Source of the DNA: Nitrospira sp.
Lineage (GTDB): Bacteria; Nitrospirota; Nitrospiria; Nitrospirales; Nitrospiraceae
Length of the DNA stretch: 64,000 nucleotides
NCBI GenBank assembly: GCA_024331125.1
Contig: JANDJI010000001.1
Coordinates: 404,001 to 468,000, forward strand
Direction of reading: 5' to 3'
In this document: piece by piece, positions 25,530 to 35,172 of the stretch
Position numbering within the stretch: position 1 is the stretch's first letter
Layout: the number at the start of each line of letters is the position of its first letter
The notes under the pieces: generated by a model
Seen by the model: the letters and a program-made list of their open reading frames with translations, nothing else
Told to the model about the DNA's origin: nothing
The model's database searches: none
Made by a program: the position numbers and the translations under genes

Positions 25530-28508
25530 TTACACCTCGTCGGCAGCCACGGCGACGGTAAGCGGTACGCCCAGTGCCGCAAAGTGTTTTTGGCCACAAC
25601 GGACTTTGTCGGACTCGACGGTGCGGAGCTTCAAGAAATCCCTCGTCCCCTTGGTTTCTTTGACCAGATAGATCGTCTGGTTCTCGTGCTTCACGATCGC
25701 CCAGTCCGGGTTGTACTCACCTACCGGCGTATCCACTGTGAACCAGGCGGGCAGCTTCACGAACAGCTTGATGTCCTCGCGCTGGTCGAGTTTCCGGGCG
25801 AACTCGCGCTCGACCTCCGAGTCATAGACCACATACTCATAGACCGATTTCTTGACCTGGAGAGCATTTAGGTAGTTGATAAGTTCTTCATTCTTGAAGA
25901 GCAGCATCTCCCACTCGGCGTCGGGACCGGTACCGGGCAGCCGCTCATACTTGATGCCGTCCACGAGCAAGCGATGCAGTTCATACTTGAGTATCGCCGC
26001 CACCTGGTCGAGAAACCGCTGCGGGTTCTGGAACACGTCCGCGAGCCGGCCGGACTCCTTGAGGATACGCACAAGCGTGAAGCGGGTCAGCTCGGTCTCG
26101 TTCTGGAGATAGGCGAGGAGATCCGGTAGCGCGCACGGGCCGGAAACCGGCTGCTCCGTGGCAACACTCACGGCCGTTGCGCTCACCCCGCCCTTGGCCA
26201 CGTGGACTTGGCCCGTGGTGACATGGATCTTCGGCGCTTCGATCTTCTCCATCTGCTTGATCGCCGCCACCGCGCGCCTTACCAGTTCATCCGTCTCGAA
26301 TTCGACCCGATAAGTGGTCTTCGGCTTGATCCGATCCCACAGCGCCCGGAACTCCGGGCTGAGTACGACCTCCTTCTTGAGTCGGTTCTTCCCTTCATCC
26401 CGCTCTCGACGGATGTGCCGCTCGATCTGATACGCAGACAGGAGATCAATGACGGCCGGCGCCAGGTCGAGGTGCGCCTCGGGCAGATTAAGCTTAAAGT
26501 CCTTCCGTTTGGGATCAAACGCCGGCTGGATGCGTCCATCGGCATCGAGCATTTTCTGCGCGACCAACGCCGCGCGGACCGCCTCCGCCGCATCCCGTCC
26601 GATCGGTTGTTCTACGCCGTCCACGATCCGAGTCAGCTTGACAAACGCCGCAAATGGAACCTTGCCGAAGGTCACACCGCAGTCTTCCTCATACTCGGTC
26701 TGCAGCGCGCGGGCGAAGTCCTCGTAGCTCTCGTTGGCCATCACGTAGAGCTTGTTGACCGACTCGTCGAAGACACGCCGACCGGTCTGATCCACCGGCA
26801 GACGCAGGCCGCGGCCGATCTCCTGACGCTTCTTCACCACGCTCCGGGTCTCGTTGAGCGTGCAGATTTGGAAGACGTTCGGGTTATCCCAGCCCTCTCG
26901 CAGGGCGGAGTGGCTGAAGATGAAGCGCAGCGGTTCGTCCAGGGAGAGCAACCGTTCCTTGTCCTTCATAATCAGGTTGTAGACCTCGTCGTCGGCCTGG
27001 GTATCGCCTCGCGTATCCTTGAGCGCTCCCTTTTTGTCCCGGGCAAAATAGCCGTTGTGCAGGCGGTCAACCGGTTCCTTCAGCCATTCCAGTTCTCGAT
27101 AACGCTCATCCTTCGCGAGTTCCGCCAACGCCGCCTCGAACGCCTCGGCGAACTTCCCCTTCACCGGCTGACCGGCCTCGTCATAGTCACGGTAGTTGGC
27201 CACGCGATCAATGAAGAACAGCGACAAGACCTTGAGACCGCGCCCACGTACCTGAAGTTCCTTCTCCAGATGCCGTTTGATCGTGTGTTTGATCTGGGCT
27301 CGCCACACGTCGTCGTGCAGGCCGCCGATCTGCTCGCCGAGCCGCAACGTGCGGCCGTTCGAGAAGCGCACATGCTCATGCCCCGGTTCGGCGCTGATCT
27401 CCGCCACCGAATAGCCCTCGGCGTAGTTGGCCCGTTCATTGGAGAGCGTGAAGAGATCCGCCCCCTGCTTTACCGTGACCGATTTTTCCTTCGGCCCGTC
27501 CGAACCCTGTACGTGGATTCGCAATTTGGCCTTGATGCCCTTCTCGTAATCAATCCGCTCGACCCGCACGAAGGCGTCGTTGGCTGCCCCCTCTGCATGG
27601 GCGCTCGCGACCACGATCTGCTTGACCAGTTTGAGCTCAAAAGCGCGGACCGGATCGAGCCGATACACGAGGTTGTAGAGGTTCCGGTGCGTGGCCGAGT
27701 AGCGCAGCGTACAGAGGGGGTTCAACGCCTTGATCGCCTCCTGCGCCTTCTCGGTCGCATCCACGCTCTGCGGCTCGTCGATGATGACGATGGGCCGCGC
27801 CGCCCGCACGAACTCGATCGGCTGCCGGCCGGAGAGTTTGTCGCTCTCCTTATAGATCACGTTGCTCTTCTGCTCGGCATCCGTGCCGGTGAAGTTCTTG
27901 CGGAAGGCGTCGATGTTGATGACCAGGATTTGCAGAGTGGTGCTCGTCGAAAACTGGCGGAGCCAGCTCACCTTCTTCGCGTCATAGACGAAGTGCTCAA
28001 AGGGCAGATTGTTGTAGAGCGCGCGGAAGTGCTCGGCGGTGATGTCGATATTCTTCAGCACACCCTCGCGGATGGCCACGCTCGGCACCACGATGATGAA
28101 CTTTTGAAAGCCATAGCGGCGCGACAGCTCGAAGATGGTGCGCAGGTAGACGTAGGTCTTCCCCGTGCCGGTCTCCATCTCGACCGAGAAGTGCGGACAG
28201 CGGCGAGGCTGGTTGGCCGAACCGTCGAACAGCTCCCATGACTCTGGCGCGGCGGCGGGATCGGCCACCTCGATGTCGTTCCGCGCCTGGATCGCGCGCA
28301 GGTTCTGGCGCAGCTTGTCCTCCGCGAGGAGCAGGCGATTGCCCACGCCCAGCTCCGTGCGGTCCTGCCCGGCGAAGAGGCCGCCCATCGCGCCAAGGTT
28401 GATGACGGCATATTCCGGCGCACCTTGCGGCTGGCCGTCAAAGAGATCGGTGACGGCCGCGACCGCGTCGAGTTGGAATGGCTGGTTCGCGTCGAACTGG
28501 AGTTTCAC
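25530..28508 (-). CDS. res: Type III restriction endonuclease subunit Res
   Basis: 992 residues. Walker A is METGTGKTYVY at residues 111-121, and a DExx-type Walker B is IIDEPQSVD near 245. Helicase motif VI is QEIGRGLRLPVD. A C-terminal PDDEXK-type nuclease core is visible as YNPDWAIVKHENQ followed by LVKETKG. This is the full plan of Res, which translocates on DNA and cuts with its Mod partner. Its ATG (28506-28508) directly abuts the DUF2442 stop. Mod is encoded upstream, separated by two small DUF genes. Confidence 0.94.
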   Translation of the reverse strand: MKLQFDANQPFQLDAVAAVTDLFDGQPQGAPEYAVINLGAMGGLFAGQDRTELGVGNRLLLAEDKLRQNLRAIQARNDIEVADPAAAPESWELFDGSANQPRRCPHFSVEMETGTGKTYVYLRTIFELSRRYGFQKFIIVVPSVAIREGVLKNIDITAEHFRALYNNLPFEHFVYDAKKVSWLRQFSTSTTLQILVINIDAFRKNFTGTDAEQKSNVIYKESDKLSGRQPIEFVRAARPIVIIDEPQSVDATEKAQEAIKALNPLCTLRYSATHRNLYNLVYRLDPVRAFELKLVKQIVVASAHAEGAANDAFVRVERIDYEKGIKAKLRIHVQGSDGPKEKSVTVKQGADLFTLSNERANYAEGYSVAEISAEPGHEHVRFSNGRTLRLGEQIGGLHDDVWRAQIKHTIKRHLEKELQVRGRGLKVLSLFFIDRVANYRDYDEAGQPVKGKFAEAFEAALAELAKDERYRELEWLKEPVDRLHNGYFARDKKGALKDTRGDTQADDEVYNLIMKDKERLLSLDEPLRFIFSHSALREGWDNPNVFQICTLNETRSVVKKRQEIGRGLRLPVDQTGRRVFDESVNKLYVMANESYEDFARALQTEYEEDCGVTFGKVPFAAFVKLTRIVDGVEQPIGRDAAEAVRAALVAQKMLDADGRIQPAFDPKRKDFKLNLPEAHLDLAPAVIDLLSAYQIERHIRRERDEGKNRLKKEVVLSPEFRALWDRIKPKTTYRVEFETDELVRRAVAAIKQMEKIEAPKIHVTTGQVHVAKGGVSATAVSVATEQPVSGPCALPDLLAYLQNETELTRFTLVRILKESGRLADVFQNPQRFLDQVAAILKYELHRLLVDGIKYERLPGTGPDAEWEMLLFKNEELINYLNALQVKKSVYEYVVYDSEVEREFARKLDQREDIKLFVKLPAWFTVDTPVGEYNPDWAIVKHENQTIYLVKETKGTRDFLKLRTVESDKVRCGQKHFAALGVPLTVAVAADEV

Positions 28509-28793
28509 TTAATTCAGGACCCGCTCGCCATTCACGATGATCGGTTTTCCGGATGCATAGGAATAGAGCACATCCGGGCACAGATCGGCCCCGTTGGGCC
28601 ACACGATCGTCCCGATCTCCGGATCGACGCGGACCAGGCGGAAATAGTCGGGGTCCTTGAGAGGAGCGAATACCCCGTCGAATCGCTTGATGATCTGGCC
28701 TATATCAACGACGGCCTTCAGTCCGTCCATAAAGGTCAGTTCAAGCCGATGTCCATCCATCGGTATAACTTCTACGACGTCGATGAGAAACAT
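28509..28793 (-). CDS. DUF2442 domain protein
   Basis: 94 residues from the ATG at 28793. The domain signature runs through the length: VVEVIPMDGHRLELTFMDG, FAPLKDPDYFRLVRVD, and TIVWPNGADLCPDVLY. DUF2442 proteins are small and often follow a DUF4160 gene, as here; the pair is suspected to be a toxin-antitoxin-like or regulatory module, without firm evidence. It is wedged between Mod and Res with a zero-base gap to Res, so it is translated as part of the restriction operon. Confidence 0.85.
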   Translation of the reverse strand: MFLIDVVEVIPMDGHRLELTFMDGLKAVVDIGQIIKRFDGVFAPLKDPDYFRLVRVDPEIGTIVWPNGADLCPDVLYSYASGKPIIVNGERVLN

Positions 28794-28798
28794 GGTGG

Positions 28799-29059
28799 TT
28801 ACTCCAGTGGTGCGATGCGTTTCAGTTCGACTTGCCGACGGGCCTATTCCCAATCTTCCATGAGTTCCCGACGGCGCAAGGCCGCCCATTCCATAACCAA
28901 ACCCAACACCCTGGGCGGCAAGCTTCCGGCAATGATTGAGAGCGTTTCAATGGCGATTTCCGCCTTGTGATCCCCATAGCGGGCATGGAAATGCGGCGGA
29001 TTGTGCTCATTAAAGTACATCGTAATGATGATACCAAGAAAGCGACAGATTTCCGGCAT
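28799..29059 (-). pseudogene. DUF4160 gene with an in-frame amber codon
   Basis: The frame opens MPEICRFLGIIITMYFNEHN, with the family PPHFHARYGDHKAEI and LVMEWAALRRRELMEDWE. A TAG (28844-28846) then stops it at 71 residues, but the same frame continues ARRQVELKRIAPLE to a TAA at 28799-28801, matching the family C-terminus. So the normal 86-residue gene appears interrupted by one nonsense change near its end. The core domain is retained, so the short product may still work. It lies 7 bases after mod and 5 bases before the DUF2442 start. Confidence 0.75.
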
Positions 29060-29066
29060 ACTTCCC

Positions 29067-31052
29067 TCACACCGTCTTAAAACTCGTCACGCCTTTGGTT
29101 TTGAAGATCTGCACGGCGTTGGCTTTGAGTTGATCGTTCCCGGCAAAGCCTTCGTCGAGACAGACCACCCGCTCGGGCTTCTTCTCCGCCATGGCGCGGA
29201 TCAATTCCAGCGTCAGTTCGCGTTCGAGGCAGATGAGAAGCGCGCCACCCGCCACGCTGTGCACCTGCTTGCCTGCGAGTGTGAGCGGTTCGACCGGCGT
29301 GGTGAGCGGGAATCCGCTTTTGAGCAGGATTTCATAGAGAAGGTCCAGTTCGGTGCGGCCGTCGCGGACGTGGTGGATGTGCAGTTCGAGTTGCTTGGCC
29401 AACGACACGGCATCCTGGGGCGCTTCAGCATCCCAGGGTGTGAAGTTGGACTCGGCCAGTTTGAAGACGCGGAAGCCTAAATCGGGCGTATTCCCTTTGT
29501 CATTCCCGCGCAGGCGGGAATCCAGTCCACCAGTCGCAAATAGGTCTGGGTTCCCGCTTTCGCGGGAACGACGGCCTTGGAAGGTTTGCGCATCTTCCTC
29601 GTTGAGCTTCTTGATCACCCGGCGGACCCGCTCCTTACAGATGTCGGCGATGGTCTTGAAACCAGCTTTGTAGGCGGCACTGCCAGGGGAACAGGGCTCA
29701 GGAAGCTGAACCAGAATGAACTTGCGATTGCCGCCGTCCTGTTTGTTCAGGTCGAGAACGGCATGGGCAGTGGTGCCGGAACCAGCGAAGAAGTCGAGGA
29801 CCAGTGTCTCATCGTCCTCGTTTCCAGTGATCTCCAATATACGTTTCACGAGGCGCGAAGGCTTTGGTGTATCAAAACCAGTATCACCAAGAAGTGCACG
29901 AAGCTCACTGGTCGCCTCCTGAGTATGACCAACGTCGGCGTACCCCCAAATTGATCTGGGAACTACTTTGTCCATTTCAGCGAGGAACAGCTTGATTCGC
30001 GGGAACTGCGCCTGGCCGTCGGCACCCCAGTACAAGCGATTTTCTTTCTGGTGCTGATCGGATATGCTCTTCGCATATTTCCAGACAGCAGTTTCCTTTG
30101 GCCAAACTTCTTGGCCGGTGTGAGGATTAGTTATCGGATAGTAAAGGTTAGGTCTCTCTGACCTCGACTTGTTGCAGGTATATGTGGCTGAGTTCCAATC
30201 ACCACGAGGGTCCTTGTCCGGGTTTTTGTAGTACGCAGTCTGCGCCTCACTTCGATCAAGGCCATTAGGCCGCCAGACGTCCTTGTTTCGTGCATACACG
30301 ATCACATAGTCGTGGTCACTACTAAACCACTTGGCATCGTTTGCTGGCGACACCTTTTTCTGCCAAACAACACCCGAGACGAAGTTCTCTTCACCAAACA
30401 CTTCATGACCGACCTTTTTGAGGTTATCTACTTCTTGGTTGTCGACAGTGATGAAGATCACCCCATCTTCCCTCAGCAGATTCCTCGCCAGATAGAGCCG
30501 CGGGTACATCATGTTCAGCCACTTGGAATGGAAGCGGCCGTCCGTCTCGGTATTGGTGCTGAACTTTTTGCCTTGCGCGTCCACCTGGCCGGTATATTCG
30601 AGATAGGTCTGCAAGCTTTCGGTGTAGTTGTCGGGATAGATGAAGTCGCTGCCTGTGTTGTAGGGCGGGTCGATGTAGATCATTTTTATCTTACCCAAAT
30701 ACGACTTCTGCAGGAGTTTGAGCGCCTCCAGGTTGTCGCCCTCGATGATGAGATTCTCGGAGGTGTCGAAGTTCACGCTCTCTTCCGGGCATGGACGCAG
30801 CGTGCCGAGGCTTGGCATCTGGATGGTTTTGAAGCAGTCGGCCTTGCCCGGCCAGGTCATGCCGTAGCGTTCTTTGCCGACATCCACCGCTTCGCCCAGC
30901 GCGAGCTTCAACCTGTCGAAATCAATCTTCCCGCCTTCGGTGCGGGTTTCGGGAAAGAGCCGCAGCAATTCCTGCCGCTTGCCTTCGGCGATGTCGTGGG
31001 AACGGAGATCAAGTTTTTCGGGCTGGGTTTTGGCGGGATCTTTCATGTACAT
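29067..31052 (-). CDS. mod: Type III DNA methyltransferase subunit Mod
   Basis: 661 residues. The catalytic DPPYNTG is at 128-134, and the AdoMet-binding FAGSGTTAHAV comes later near 420, the beta-class order of type III Mod proteins. It methylates adenine and supplies target recognition for Res. At about residues 492-517 the reading frame runs through an inserted palindromic repeat (SRESGNPDL...DSRLRGND), which should form an extra loop. A start at the third codon (MKDPAK) is also possible. It overlaps the upstream DUF1016 gene by 10 bases. Confidence 0.93.
   Translation of the reverse strand: MYMKDPAKTQPEKLDLRSHDIAEGKRQELLRLFPETRTEGGKIDFDRLKLALGEAVDVGKERYGMTWPGKADCFKTIQMPSLGTLRPCPEESVNFDTSENLIIEGDNLEALKLLQKSYLGKIKMIYIDPPYNTGSDFIYPDNYTESLQTYLEYTGQVDAQGKKFSTNTETDGRFHSKWLNMMYPRLYLARNLLREDGVIFITVDNQEVDNLKKVGHEVFGEENFVSGVVWQKKVSPANDAKWFSSDHDYVIVYARNKDVWRPNGLDRSEAQTAYYKNPDKDPRGDWNSATYTCNKSRSERPNLYYPITNPHTGQEVWPKETAVWKYAKSISDQHQKENRLYWGADGQAQFPRIKLFLAEMDKVVPRSIWGYADVGHTQEATSELRALLGDTGFDTPKPSRLVKRILEITGNEDDETLVLDFFAGSGTTAHAVLDLNKQDGGNRKFILVQLPEPCSPGSAAYKAGFKTIADICKERVRRVIKKLNEEDAQTFQGRRSRESGNPDLFATGGLDSRLRGNDKGNTPDLGFRVFKLAESNFTPWDAEAPQDAVSLAKQLELHIHHVRDGRTELDLLYEILLKSGFPLTTPVEPLTLAGKQVHSVAGGALLICLERELTLELIRAMAEKKPERVVCLDEGFAGNDQLKANAVQIFKTKGVTSFKTV
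29499..29572. repeat. Paired palindromic repeat inside mod
   Basis: Two related units, 29499-29525 and 29546-29572, each containing a TTCCCGC/GCGGGAA hairpin, face each other in inverted orientation around a 20-base middle. The flanks GTCATTCC and GAACGAC are near mirror copies. This is a REP-type dispersed repeat common in many genomes. It sits in frame within mod and is translated as SRESGNP and SRLRGND segments. Confidence 0.85.
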
Positions 31053-32290
31053 CGCCCCTTCTTCGGTTGTGTCTTCGTGGCAAGCTTGGGCCGCTTGGCA
31101 GAATGCAGTTTCCTGTCCTTCGCCACTTTGGCGTCCGCCTTGCCGGTGATGCGCCGTCCGTCGGAAGCCGCCAATTCCGCCTCGATCTCTTCAACGGTCG
31201 GCAAGGCCGACTGTAGCCGTGGCGGCAATGCGCGGGTGAGTTCGTATTCCGAGATGCCGATGGGCTTGTTGACGCCCCGCAATGCGTACTCGGCGATAAT
31301 GTGGTTGCGGTCCTGGCAGAGAATCAAACCGATGGAGGGCGCGTCGGAGTCGTGGCGAAGCTGGTCATCGACGACACTCAGGTAGAAATTCATCTTGCCG
31401 GCGTATTCGGGCTTGAACGCTCCGGCCTTCAGGTCGATCACGACGAAGCAGCGCAGCTTCAGGTGGTAGAACAGGAGGTCGATGTAGAAGTCGCTGTCGC
31501 CGACTTGAAGGTGAAGCTGGCGGCCGACGAAGGCAAAGCCCTGACCGAGTTCCAGCAGGAACCGCTCCAGGTGGCGTAGGAGATTCGCTTCCAGCTCCCG
31601 CTCATGGAATGGTTCTTCAAGGGTCAGGAAGTCGAAGATGTACGGATCCTTGAGCGTTTGCCGAGCGAGGTCGGATTGCGGTGGGGGCAAGAGCCGCTCG
31701 AAGTTGGTCAGCGCCGTTCCGAGGCGGCGGTGGGCCTCTGACTGGACCATGGTGAGCAGGATGTTCCGACTCCAGCCGTTGGCGAGCGTCTGCTGCATGT
31801 ACCAAAGGCGGGATTTCAAGTCTTTGACTTTCTCCATGAGAACGACATGATGCGCCCAGGGCACCGACCAGAGGATCGAGTCGGGCAACGGTACCGCAGG
31901 TTGCGACACTTGTTCGGCTGCCGCTGATTTCGCCACTGCCTGTGGCGCTTTTTCAGACGCCGGCAATTTCGCCACTGGTGGTGGCGAAAAGTCCGAGGGG
32001 CTGGGGTAGGCCCGGTAGAAGGCGATCATTCGGTCCAAATTGCGCTCGGAAAATCCCTTCACTTCCGGCAGATCATTGCGAAGCTCGCGCGCCAGCCGGG
32101 GGATCACGCCGGCTCCCCAGCCCTCCTGCCGCTGCCGCCCGTCGATCATCCGGCCGATGTCCCAGTAGAGCCTGACGAGTTCGGCATTCGCGGCCAGGAT
32201 CGCCTGAGTCCGGGCCTGCTGGATGCGGGTCTTGATCTCCTTCAACAGGATTGGGAAGTCGGCGGGAATGGGCCGTGGCGGTTGGCTCAC
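31043..32290 (-). CDS. DUF1016 / PDDEXK nuclease domain protein (YhcG family)
   Basis: 415 residues if translation begins at the GTG at 32290, whose bases overlap the helicase TGA as GTGA; an ATG at 32326 would add 12 residues inside the helicase gene. The N-terminal DUF1016 segment has RLYWDIGRMIDGRQRQEGWGA. A long low-complexity linker follows (residues ~105-150). The C-terminal nuclease core shows YIDLLFYHLKLRCFVVIDLKAGAFKPEYAGKM. YhcG proteins are predicted nucleases that accompany mobile and restriction loci. Position between helicase and mod suggests membership in the system. Confidence 0.85.
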   Translation of the reverse strand: MSQPPRPIPADFPILLKEIKTRIQQARTQAILAANAELVRLYWDIGRMIDGRQRQEGWGAGVIPRLARELRNDLPEVKGFSERNLDRMIAFYRAYPSPSDFSPPPVAKLPASEKAPQAVAKSAAAEQVSQPAVPLPDSILWSVPWAHHVVLMEKVKDLKSRLWYMQQTLANGWSRNILLTMVQSEAHRRLGTALTNFERLLPPPQSDLARQTLKDPYIFDFLTLEEPFHERELEANLLRHLERFLLELGQGFAFVGRQLHLQVGDSDFYIDLLFYHLKLRCFVVIDLKAGAFKPEYAGKMNFYLSVVDDQLRHDSDAPSIGLILCQDRNHIIAEYALRGVNKPIGISEYELTRALPPRLQSALPTVEEIEAELAASDGRRITGKADAKVAKDRKLHSAKRPKLATKTQPKKGRCT

Positions 32291-35172
32291 ACGACCCTCC
32301 AGCGCAGGGCGAAGAGTTCCGAGCATTCCGTCTTCTGTTCCAGCCGTTGACTGATCTGATCCAGCAGCTCGTCCTTCTGCCGGTCGATCTCGCGACTCGC
32401 CTGGTCGAAGGCGCGCCAGGCCTCGTCGCGCTTCCCCTCGAGCCCCCGCGCTTCGCGCTGGCGCTCCAGCTTCTCCGGCAGCGTCGCGGCCAGGCGCGCG
32501 GCTTTCTTCGCCGTCTTGAGCGCCTCATCCAGCTCGTCGAGCGTGGCCTTGAGGGAGGCGCGCCGATCCTCGGCCCAGCGATCGAGCTTGTCCATCTCCA
32601 GATCGAACCAACGGCCGTTGCGGGTGGTGAGGTCATCGAGGAGCCGACGCTCGCGGGATGCGTGGGCCTGGGCCAGCGAGGCGGCGACGGTCTGGGGTAT
32701 GACGCATGACCGCTCGACCGTGGCCGGTAGATCGAACAGACGGCGGCACTGGGACTCGTCCAGCGGTTCACCTGAGTCGGTGACGCCTGCAAAAAAGAGG
32801 TGATCCTCGGTCTCCATCGCACTCACCGTGAGACGCGCACAGGCGAGCCATCCGGCGGCGCCGACGAGGCGTTCGAGGAACGCAATCTTTTTACCGGCGT
32901 CGCGGTAGCGGAACGTAACCTCCGCCGGCGGCGTATCCAGGCCGCAGCCGAGAGCAAGCACTCGCTGCGCGAGCGGGTGTCCGACGCGGTAGGTATTGGC
33001 GTCCTCGGCGCGCTTCCCCATGCGGTACGGGCCGGGGTGAATGGCTTCGCCGGCGAAGGGATTGCTGTGGAGCATGAAACTGAAGTCCGCGTCCTCGAAG
33101 CGCGCGTGGTCGCGCAGCAGGTAGCGGGTGAGTCGCCAGAGGCGCTCGTTGAAACGATCGAGCACATCCAGGCTCTGGATGCGCACCTTCTCGACCACTT
33201 CCTGGTCGAAGTTGTCGAGGAGCTTCTCACGCGCGTCGCGCTGCCCTTCGGCGATCTGTGACTCCAACTCGCGCTGAAGCTGGTCGAACTCGAACTGGAT
33301 CTGTTCCGGGGTGCGGCACTTGTGATAGATCGCAGCGATGCGCTTCTCGAAATCGACGCCGGACTCGATCGCGCCCAGCACTTCATCGCTGGCGCCGAAG
33401 ACCCCATGGAACAGCCGGAACTTCTGGTCCAGCAGCTCGTAGACGCGCTGGTCGGCGGCGTTGGTTTTGTTGAGGAAGTTCACCACCACGACGTCGAACT
33501 TCTGGCCGTAGCGGTGGCAGCGGCCGATGCGTTGCTCGATGCGCTGGGGGTTCCACGGCAGGTCATAATTCACCACCAGGTTGCAGAACTGAAGGTTGAT
33601 GCCTTCGGCGGCCGCTTCAGTCGCGATCAAGATGGCCGCCTCATCGCGGAAGTACTCCACCAGCGCCGCGCGCATGTCCGCGCTGGGCGACCCGCTGACC
33701 CGGTCGGTTCCTGCATGCTTCGCCAGCCAGCGTTGGTAGAGGGCGTTGGACGTCGGGTCGTTGTTCGTGCCGTTGAAGAGCATGACGCGGCCACGAAACT
33801 CGGTCTGCTCCAAGAGTCGGAAGAGATACTCTTGCGTCCGGCGTGACTCGGTGAAAATCACGGCCTTTTGCTGGAGCGGGGGGCTACCCTGGGCGGCCTG
33901 GGCTTCGGCGGCGGCGGCGAAGCCACGTCGCAGGGCCGTCAGCAACACCTCGCCCTTCGAGTTCTTGATGATGGACTTGGCGAGGCTGTGGAACTCCCGC
34001 AGCTCCGCCATCTCACGTTTGAGGTCCGCGAGTTGCTCCGGTGTGAGCCGTGCCTTTTCGGCGGGAGCCGCGCCGTCGTCGTCCTCGCCCCACTCGTCAG
34101 CCAGTTCGTCGAGCTGTTCCCAGTCCTCCGGCAGATTCTCAGGTGGGGCTGCCACGGCTTCCGCTGCTGCTGCCGCTGCCTGGAGCCTTTGCACCATGCC
34201 ATCGAGGGTGCCGGAGATGGCGTAGGTCGAGGAAGCGAGAAGTTTCCGAAGGATCAGTGTTACAAGCTGACGCTGGCTCGCGGGCAGCGCGTAGAGTGTA
34301 TCCCGCTGAAGGTAGTTGGATACGAGATCGTAAAGCCGCTGCTCCTCAGGGGTGGGCACGAATTCCTGCACGAGGGCGTGGCGGTTCGTGTACTTGACAT
34401 ACTCCAAGACCTGCCGTCTGAGCGTGCGCTTGCAGAGCGGGGCGAGCCGTGCCTTGAGCTCGGCGAAATCAGCGTCGTCGCCGAGACGCGCGAAGCGGCT
34501 CCGAAAGCTCTGCAAGTCCCCGAAGGCGAACTCGTCGATGATGCTCACAAGACCATACAGTTCAAGAAGAGAATTCTGAAGGGGCGTGGCGGTCAGCAGC
34601 ACCTTCGGGAAAGGTGCGACCGCCTGTTTGATCGCCAACGCGATCTTGCTCGTGCTCTTGTACACATTGCGCAGACGATGCGCTTCGTCGATGACGACAA
34701 GGTCCCAGGCGGTTTGGCGAAGGTACGGTTCTTTGGCGCGCGCAAACTGGTAGGAACAGAGGACGACGGCATCCTGGTGGAACGGGTTCAGGTTGCCGGC
34801 GCGAACGATTTCGTTGAAACGGGCGGTCTCAAGGATCACCGAGGGGAGGTAAAATTTGTCCTCAAGCTCCTGGCTCCACTGTTTGCGCAAGTTGGCAGGA
34901 AGGATGACCAGCAGACGCCGCTTTCGCTCCGCCCACTTCTGGGCCAGAAGCAGACCGGCTTCGATCGTCTTGCCAAGCCCCACTTCGTCGGCCAGGATGG
35001 CCCCTTTCGAGAAGGGATTCCGAAAGGCGAACAGGGCCGCCTCCACCTGGTGGGGATTGAGATCGACCTGCGCGTCGGCGAGCACGGAGGCGAACTTCTC
35101 CACACTCTCGGAGGCGCAGCGTCTCGTCAGTTCGCGCGCCAGGTATTTCGCGTGGTAAGGGGTGAGGCTCAT
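32287..35172 (-). CDS. SNF2/HepA-type DEAD-like helicase
   Basis: 961 residues, first gene of the leftward operon. Walker A is DEVGLGKTIEAG at about 62-73, Walker B is IDEAHRLRN near 163, and the arginine-finger motif VI is QRIEQRIGRCHRYGQ near 545. The last ~170 residues are predicted coiled coil (EMDKLDRWAEDRRASLKATL onward). An acidic, alanine-rich insertion lies near 340-385. SNF2-type proteins of this size occur in DISARM and related defence loci, where they move on DNA. Here it precedes DUF1016, Mod and Res genes. Its exact job is unknown. Confidence 0.88.
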   Translation of the reverse strand: MSLTPYHAKYLARELTRRCASESVEKFASVLADAQVDLNPHQVEAALFAFRNPFSKGAILADEVGLGKTIEAGLLLAQKWAERKRRLLVILPANLRKQWSQELEDKFYLPSVILETARFNEIVRAGNLNPFHQDAVVLCSYQFARAKEPYLRQTAWDLVVIDEAHRLRNVYKSTSKIALAIKQAVAPFPKVLLTATPLQNSLLELYGLVSIIDEFAFGDLQSFRSRFARLGDDADFAELKARLAPLCKRTLRRQVLEYVKYTNRHALVQEFVPTPEEQRLYDLVSNYLQRDTLYALPASQRQLVTLILRKLLASSTYAISGTLDGMVQRLQAAAAAAEAVAAPPENLPEDWEQLDELADEWGEDDDGAAPAEKARLTPEQLADLKREMAELREFHSLAKSIIKNSKGEVLLTALRRGFAAAAEAQAAQGSPPLQQKAVIFTESRRTQEYLFRLLEQTEFRGRVMLFNGTNNDPTSNALYQRWLAKHAGTDRVSGSPSADMRAALVEYFRDEAAILIATEAAAEGINLQFCNLVVNYDLPWNPQRIEQRIGRCHRYGQKFDVVVVNFLNKTNAADQRVYELLDQKFRLFHGVFGASDEVLGAIESGVDFEKRIAAIYHKCRTPEQIQFEFDQLQRELESQIAEGQRDAREKLLDNFDQEVVEKVRIQSLDVLDRFNERLWRLTRYLLRDHARFEDADFSFMLHSNPFAGEAIHPGPYRMGKRAEDANTYRVGHPLAQRVLALGCGLDTPPAEVTFRYRDAGKKIAFLERLVGAAGWLACARLTVSAMETEDHLFFAGVTDSGEPLDESQCRRLFDLPATVERSCVIPQTVAASLAQAHASRERRLLDDLTTRNGRWFDLEMDKLDRWAEDRRASLKATLDELDEALKTAKKAARLAATLPEKLERQREARGLEGKRDEAWRAFDQASREIDRQKDELLDQISQRLEQKTECSELFALRWRVV

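Noticed and set aside
26202..28241. Long plus-strand frame opposite the Res gene
   Set aside because: A shadow of Res with low-complexity sequence; the minus-strand product has all Res motifs.
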